The notes under the pieces were generated by a model. It searched no databases. It was not told the DNA's origin and was given only the letters and a program-made list of their open reading frames with translations. Below are positions 58,500 through 64,000 of a stretch of 64,000 nucleotides of DNA, piece after piece. The stretch's first letter is position 1. The number at the start of each line of letters is the position of its first letter. This DNA comes from Larix kaempferi (Eukaryota > Streptophyta > Pinopsida > Pinales > Pinaceae): positions 6,148,501 to 6,212,500 of the forward strand of contig BSBM01000190.1 in NCBI GenBank assembly GCA_027924585.1, read 5' to 3'. Made by a program: the position numbers and the translations under genes.

Positions 58500-59215
58500 T
58501 GTGATAATTTATATTAGTTGCTAAACGGGAAGCAAAATGTGGCGATAGTGTGGGAGTAAAAATGAACGATAAATTGGGCGCTAAAGTGGTAGCAAAACAT
58601 GGTGCTAATGTTGACATCAATAGAGATGCAAAACTAGGCGTTAAAAAGAGGCCCAACACTTGACGCTAATGAGGAAGCCAAACATGGCATTGATATGGTA
58701 GCAAAATAAGATGTTACTTTGGATGCAAAACATGGCACTACATAAGAAGCAAAATATGGTGCAACAATAGAAGAAAAATTTGGCTCCATCTTTGTAGCAA
58801 AAAATGAAGCAAAAATTGGTGCAAAATTAGAAGCGAAAATTGGTGCATGTTGGAAGTAAAACGTGGTGCAAAATGGGATGCTAAAGTGGGAGCACATATG
58901 GATGCAAAATTGGATGCAAATATGGCGCGAATGTAGATGCAAACATAAATGCTAACACGATGCTTTTAAGGATGCAAATAGGGCGCTTATGGGGACATCA
59001 TTTAGGAAGTAAAAGAGGACAATCTCTAGGAAGAAAAATAGGATGTTATTTAGGAAGCAAACCTCGACGTCGTTTAAGAAGCAAAATTGGACACTATTCT
59101 AGAAGCAAAAAAATGGGTGTTATTTTAGACATCAGAAAGGATGCTATCTAGGAAGGAAAAAAAGACGTTATTTTAGACTCTTTACATTTTGTCCATGACG
59201 CGTCTCATTTAGCGT
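58500..59215 (+). repeat. G right subterminal array (~24-bp motif)
   Basis: Repeated GGTGCAAAATTAGAAGCAAA / GGCGCTAAAGTGGTAGCAAA / GGATGTTATTTAGGAAGCAAA variants at 20-26-bp spacing over 700 bp. The shared core GCGCTAA/TTAGCGTC matches the left array. The last unit ends ATTTAGCGTCTACTTTG next to the right terminal repeat. The minus-strand frames 58462-58942 arise from the repeat. Confidence 0.8.
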
Positions 59216-59256
59216 CTACTTTGACCACTCAATGAAAAAAAAAATTACACTAAATG

Positions 59257-59287
59257 GGATGCTTATTCCAGGATTTGTTGTATAGTA
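59257..59287 (-). repeat. G right terminal inverted repeat
   Basis: GATGCTTATTCCAGGATTTG then TTGTATAGTA, the inverse of the left end. Followed by AAG, compared with TAG before the left end. Confidence 0.7.
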
Positions 59288-59463
59288 AAGAAAAGAAAGC
59301 ACAGTCTACGGGGGAGCAACACAATAAGGAGAGCAAAAAATTACAGATTTCAAATAGAGAGAGTAGTCTCGCAAATCATACTTGAGTTGAGTTTTACTAG
59401 GTTTCCATCAATGACAAAGGGGGAGAATGTTGAAGTATGGTTTTCATTGAGGTCAAGGAATAT
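59288..59463 (+). other. D internal 3' end with polypurine tract
   Basis: Sequence between G and D's 3' LTR. AAAGGGGGAGAA at about 59418-59429 is the polypurine tract. TGTTGAAG follows at 59432, 32 bp before the LTR start inferred from alignment with the 5' copy (59464), so the true LTR start may be 59432 with the 5' copy lacking 32 bp. Confidence 0.6.
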
Positions 59464-61996
59464 TGTTGGAATGATCTCTAGTGTCAATAATGTCAAGGCG
59501 TTTGAAGTATTGTTGTCAAGTCCTTGAAGTCGAGCATATCAGCATTGCAGCTGCCAAGAATGTTTGTACAATATCATCTATGCAACCAGCTATGGTTTAT
59601 GCTCCATATGTAAAAGAGGAAATCCATGATTACAAGAACTTGGAATTCCTGTAATAAGATCGTATTATGATCATATATAGTCCAATGGAGTAATGAAGAA
59701 GGTAAAGGGGTTGGCTTCTGTTGGTATTGAATAAATATATGTGTAAAACTAGAATAGCCTGTTTTGACCACCGTGATTGATCCATCTCCCAAGCATACTT
59801 CAATCAACAATAGTCTCAATCTAGGAGGAAGGGAAGCAATCCCAATATGTGAGGATCATGCTCCAAGTGGCATCATTTGCCTCTCTGCAACTATCAAAAA
59901 CAATTAGGTTTATAGGAATTTGGAATTCTTATAAAACATGATAATCAACATTTTAAATGATTTAAAAACTACATTCAAACAACAAATGATCAATATGCAA
60001 TGATCATTTCTCACATCAATTGTGAAATCCAATCGAAAAGGATGAGTGTCTGGTGTTAGAGCTAAAGGAACTTTGTGAATTAATACAAAAGTGGTTGGGC
60101 CGACTTATCTCATGAAATCCCATGTGTTGAACTATTTTGGTGGTTGGGCCAACCTATCTCTATTCTTTTGGGACCAACTCACAAATCTCCAACATGAACA
60201 TTATAAATATAAATGCCCAAATCAATTGTGGAAGTGGATCTCATCGTGAATATCTAGGTTTATTTTTCATTTGGTTCTGAGATTATAGGGATGCAAATGA
60301 CTAAGTCTAAGTATGTTAGCTGAGACACTGAGGTGGTATCTAGAGCACTGACTTTTTAAGTTTGGGTATTTCACAATGCTCTAAAATCCAAAATCATGGG
60401 AGTATTTTCATGGCTCTAAGTTTGCAAGGATTCAGTTCATTAATGAAGCTCTGGGAAAATGCAAATTAGTGTGAAGATCCAACTAAGTTATGAGGATTTA
60501 AATGGTAGGTATTTGAGATATGATTCAAGCTCTGAATATGAATTAAGACACGTGGAGAAGAAAGGTCAATAGGATAACATAGAGAAGGAATACGAAGTGT
60601 TGAATTAGGGATGTGATTTGATAAGGAGACCTATATTGTGGTGACTTTGTATGCGAGGATTAAAACAATGATTATAGGGCATCTGACAGGTGTGGGTTTG
60701 ATCTTTTCTCTTATGCAGAGTAAGGTACCAAATGCAACAATATAATCTAAGTTTGCAAGAGATCATTTCGAACTATTGTTTTGGTTTGATCGAAGTACCA
60801 TGTTTTTTGTGGAATCACTAACACTGTATTGAAGATGAATTTTGATGGAGACACCAACATCACCTACATCCACCATTTAAACTATGATACAACAACAAGA
60901 TATTGTAGAAACCATGAGTGTAGAGCTATTGATTTTGGTGCCTTATCCAAGATTTTGTAGTGCAACAAGTGAGAAATAATTCTCTATTTTGAGGGGCTTT
61001 GAAGGTGTGATGCAATAAAAACCTGAATCAATACAAACCCAAAACGATGAAAGACCAAATTGATTGTGGAAGTGGAAACTTTGATGATTGTCTTTGTATA
61101 TTTGTATTGAGAAGTTTTTTATTATGGTATGAAAGTGTGAGAAAAAGTGAGACGGAGAATCTGTATATCAGGTACAAATCAAGAATTTTTTAGGACTATG
61201 TTACAACTACTAGAATGACAAAGAAGTTGTGAAGACTGTGTATAAATTGCAAATTTACATTTCTTTGTATGAGGCTCCAAAAGGGAAACATCAAGTATAT
61301 GAAGTATTGTGTAGAATAAAGGAAGATCTAAGTACAAATTTGCAAGTGAGTTGGTTGTGTAAGCTAAAGAGGAGATAAGCAATTGAACTCTATGCTAGTA
61401 AAGAGTATAAATTTGTTTGAGGGGTGGTTAGGAGGTGCAAGGGAAACAAGACTTACTCCATCATTAAATTCTGAGAACAAAAAGATGCATGCAGATCAAG
61501 GTGTCAAGAGTGCTAACACAAGAGTAAGGGTTTGTGGAAGATTCTATAGATTGGTATCAAGTTGCAGCCTGAGAATTCTAAAGACTATAAGTGGGTGCTT
61601 ACAAGGAGGATTGGTGTCCTCAATAGATCAACAGGTGAGTTCCTAGAAGCTTGGTGCCTAAACACTGTAAGTTGTTGCTTACAAAGAGGATTGGTGTGCT
61701 CAACAAATCAACAAGTGGGTGCTTACAAAAGGAATTGGTGTCTCTCACAGGTGGTTGCCTATAAATATTGTAACAAATTTGTGTTTGTGAAAGTAAACAT
61801 TTTCAAAGTGGTTTTTTCCCATTTAGGTTTCCATTTCGTATCTTTGTGTTATGTGTATTGCTTAACTATTTATGTTTGTATTGAATGCATATTGTTAACA
61901 AAAGTAATGATAAATATTTTTATGAAGTAAAAGTTAACAACAACCTGAATACTGATTCACCCCACCCCCCCCTCAGTATTGATCAGTGTGCCAACA
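59464..61996 (+). repeat. D 3' LTR
   Basis: About 2,533 bp, uninterrupted, aligned with the three 5' LTR segments. It ends CAGTGTGCCAACA at 61996. Open frames at 61383-61646 and 61562-61930 arise from the GTGGGTGCTTACAA repeat units and are not genes. Confidence 0.85.
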
Positions 61997-64000
61997 CTCA
62001 TGCTACTAAGGCCCTGTTGTCACCAATTTTCCAGTTAACATGAGAAGATTTTCCATGTCCATGCATAAAAAAGAAAACACATTGTACCAACATGACGAGG
62101 GCTATGAGAAAACCACTAAAGTGGATGCATCGAGCTATTACACCACATAAATTTTGTGGCAAGCCCATCTCTGCGTCTTACAATTTCTCCTCCTCCAAGT
62201 CGTAAATGTTGACTTAATCAAAAATTATATCTAGGAACAAAAAGATAAAATCAATGAAAAATCAATTATTGATTATCTAATCCTTTTAGCATCTCCCCAG
62301 CAATGGGACCAAAAATGTCAAGTTATTTATATGCATAAATCCTTGACAATAAATCTCTCAATTCATGACTTGTAAGCTTCGAGATGCAAGCACAGGAAAT
62401 GCAAGATCTAAACTATCATATTGTCCAAGCTTAGAAGATAAGAAAATTGAAGTGCAAAAAACTAGTTTTAATGACAAGAAAGTTGTATTCTATCTTCATG
62501 GATGTATTACAAAGAAAACAAACTATCAATAGTGCTTGGGTTTGATCTTCAATATAGAAATAGAGTCTTGAATCAGTTGTCATTGCTCATCACTTATCCA
62601 TGAATCTTCTTTATCAATTGTAAGTTAACAAAGAGTGAACTACTAAAAGTCAAGTACAGAGAACATCCATTAGCCTTACAGGTTTGACCATGTAGAAAAA
62701 CTATCTAAAACACTAAAAATTCAGCGACAAATTTCATCAAACACTTAGCAATACTCTAATTTTAATATCCAACACTCTTCAACATTCATGCATGTAAAGG
62801 CATATGCATTCACATGTAACTAGTGAACAGAAATGCACATGCTAAGTAAATTGAAGTGGAAATGAATGAATAGTAGACAATATTCAATCACACATTTGAA
62901 AAGTATATTTTTAGGCAATGACCCTAGAAAAACCCTAAAGGGAAAACCAACCAAGAGAGATATTTTATTGATCTCACAGAGAAATATTTCAGAGTTTACA
63001 ACAACAAAAATTGCACAGTACTTACCTCACGGACCCAATACAACTACTCCGTAAAATCTATGTCAAACTGCCTTAAAAATGTGCCACTGTTGTACAACCT
63101 ATACGGCCCATTATAGTTAGCAAGATAGCTACATAACCTTGATATTTGTGTCCATATTTGCTGCAGTAGGGCCCTCTTCTATATGGACTTATATCTAGTA
63201 GTAAATGCCTTTAAACTGCCTTGAAATCTGTGTTGTACATGCCTCGATTTTTGTGCATCCAAAAACAACAATACAACCCTCTAAATCTATATTGTATAGC
63301 TCCTCTCTGTTGTACAGACCAACATTTAATGCTGAACTTTTTTCTTGGGATGTATGCCTCCTCACTCCCTTGGGGTTTTCACATATCCTTTTGAGCTATT
63401 ACTTCTCCTTCTCCTCTAGCTATTTACTCTCATTCTCTCTTAATGGAATGTGTTGGCACACAGGAAGACCCAGGTTTCAACATACTTTAAACAACAAAAC
63501 CCAAGACACCAGCCCTTTCGGCATCACCTGCAATGCAAATGATGTCTCACCTGAGGTATCTAGGGGGACTGCAAGAAACAAGCTTTCACAATGTTGAAGG
63601 GAGATGAGTAGTCATTTAATAAATCTATCATTCATTTATCTATCACGCAGGAACATGTATGTAAGTCTATGAATTGATACATCATTCAATACATCACCAT
63701 CAACAAGCATCCATGCGTGCAACAACAATAGCATACATCACAGTACACAGGTCCATAATATAACTCAAGACAAGCTCATTTCCTTCATATTATATGTGGA
63801 ATAGTCTTACATAACATGACATGTGCAATGCACAACAGACTTCAATTACCAAGCATTACATAGCAAAATAGTGACTCGCGAATACACAACAGAATAGGAA
63901 ATCATGAGCAACTATAACTTCGAGCAAAAAACAACAATAATAACTATCGGCTAACCTTTTACCTAGCAATTCCATGCATATTTATACATTGTGACATGGG
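61997..64000 (-). mobile_element. Element F-right: 5' end of an Athila/Tat-like gypsy element
   Basis: Read on the minus strand: LTR from beyond 64000 down to 62316 (ending AACTTGACA), primer site at about 62291-62313 (TTTTTGGTCCCATTGCTGGGGA, the TGGCGCC...GGGGA type), then leader to 61997, where D begins. 62165-62561 aligns with F-left 14280-14686. The LTR portion (at least 1.68 kb in the window) has no gene. The frame 63205-63597 is serine/leucine-rich and has no family features. No gag is seen before D's edge. Confidence 0.65.

Larger units (their letters stand above)
35744..59287. mobile_element. Element G: 23.5-kb CACTA-like DNA transposon with captured sequence
   Basis: The left end reads TACTACAACAAATCCTAGAA and the inverted right end reads TACTATACAACAAATCC TGGAA. 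Both continue into AAGCATC / TAGCATC and a TTTTAGTGTA.TTTTT segment. Plant CACTA elements end CACTACAA(G/C)AAA; here the first C is T on both sides. The flanking triplets are TAG and AAG (2 of 3 match a 3-bp duplication). Dense short-motif arrays sit just inside both ends (35880-36300 and 58500-59210), as subterminal repeats do in CACTA elements. No transposase is recognisable, so it would be non-autonomous. It interrupts D between gag-protease and the 3' LTR. Confidence 0.65.
14687..61996 (+). mobile_element. Element D: Sirevirus-like Ty1/copia element without reverse transcriptase
   Basis: D's LTRs start TGTTGGAATGAT and end with CCAACA. The 5' LTR is spread over 14687-16637, 18637-18733 and 31423-31973 because E and C are inserted in it. 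The 3' LTR is 59464-61996. Between them are a primer site (31976), decayed gag with two zinc-knuckle blocks, a protease-like block, about 2 kb without recognisable domains, the CACTA-like element G, a polypurine tract (about 59419-59429) and the 3' LTR. No integrase or reverse transcriptase is seen. The two flanks do not form a target duplication (GAGAT before, CTCAT after). Confidence 0.75.

Noticed and set aside
61383-61930. Frames of 87 and 122 codons
   Set aside because: They are read from imperfect ~75-bp repeat units in D's 3' LTR and are shared in part with the 5' copy.
63205-63597. 130-codon frame as a host gene
   Set aside because: Lies in the F LTR, has a serine/leucine-rich composition and no domain.

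Overview
The window looks like repeat-dominated nuclear DNA from a land plant. It is AT-rich and has no intact host gene. It holds plant-type Ty1/copia, Ty3/gypsy (chromovirus and Athila/Tat-like), LINE and CACTA-like elements, most with tRNA-Met-type primer binding sites (TGGTATCAGAGC). The very long LTRs and deep nesting fit a large, slowly purged genome such as a conifer or other gymnosperm, but the species cannot be fixed from the sequence alone. Names A to H and T are my own labels.

Layout. (1) 1-1914: the 3' end and 3' LTR of a plus-strand gypsy element (B), inserted in the 3' LTR of A. (2) 1915-14279: a minus-strand chromovirus (A) with a 4.36-kb 5' LTR and broken gag-pol. Its gag is split by a small plus-strand LTR element (T, 7224-9560) that ends in a 227-bp LTR palindrome. 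(3) 14280-14686: leader and LTR end of a minus-strand Athila/Tat-like element (F-left), into which A is inserted. (4) 14687-61996: a Sirevirus-like copia element (D) that keeps gag and protease but no recognisable reverse transcriptase. Its 5' LTR holds a probable 2-kb solo LTR (E, 16638-18636) and a copia element (C, 18734-31422). C's pol is in turn split by a younger minus-strand copia element (H, 23163-30454, perfect GGGAA target duplication). D's internal region is split by a 23.5-kb CACTA-like element (G, 35744-59287). (5) 61997-64000: another copy of the F family (leader, primer site, LTR), running off the window.

Element G is the most gene-like part. Between its terminal inverted repeats and subterminal repeat arrays it has no recognisable transposase. 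It carries a decayed RNA-dependent RNA polymerase (RDR) fragment, exon-like blocks with canonical splice sites, LINE and copia relics, a tRNA-Val(UAC)-like sequence and several local tandem duplications. C also carries an antisense host-gene-like segment between its primer site and gag. Both look like transposon capture of host sequence.

The strongest novel structure is T. Its 3' LTR is joined head-on to a full inverted LTR across a 15-nt spacer that consists of the LTR end plus the start of the primer binding site, and the whole molecule is bracketed by TTGGT. This reads as an integrated snap-back reverse-transcription product with two U3 ends. Nothing here appears fully functional: every long coding region has stops, frameshifts, deletions or lost catalytic residues.
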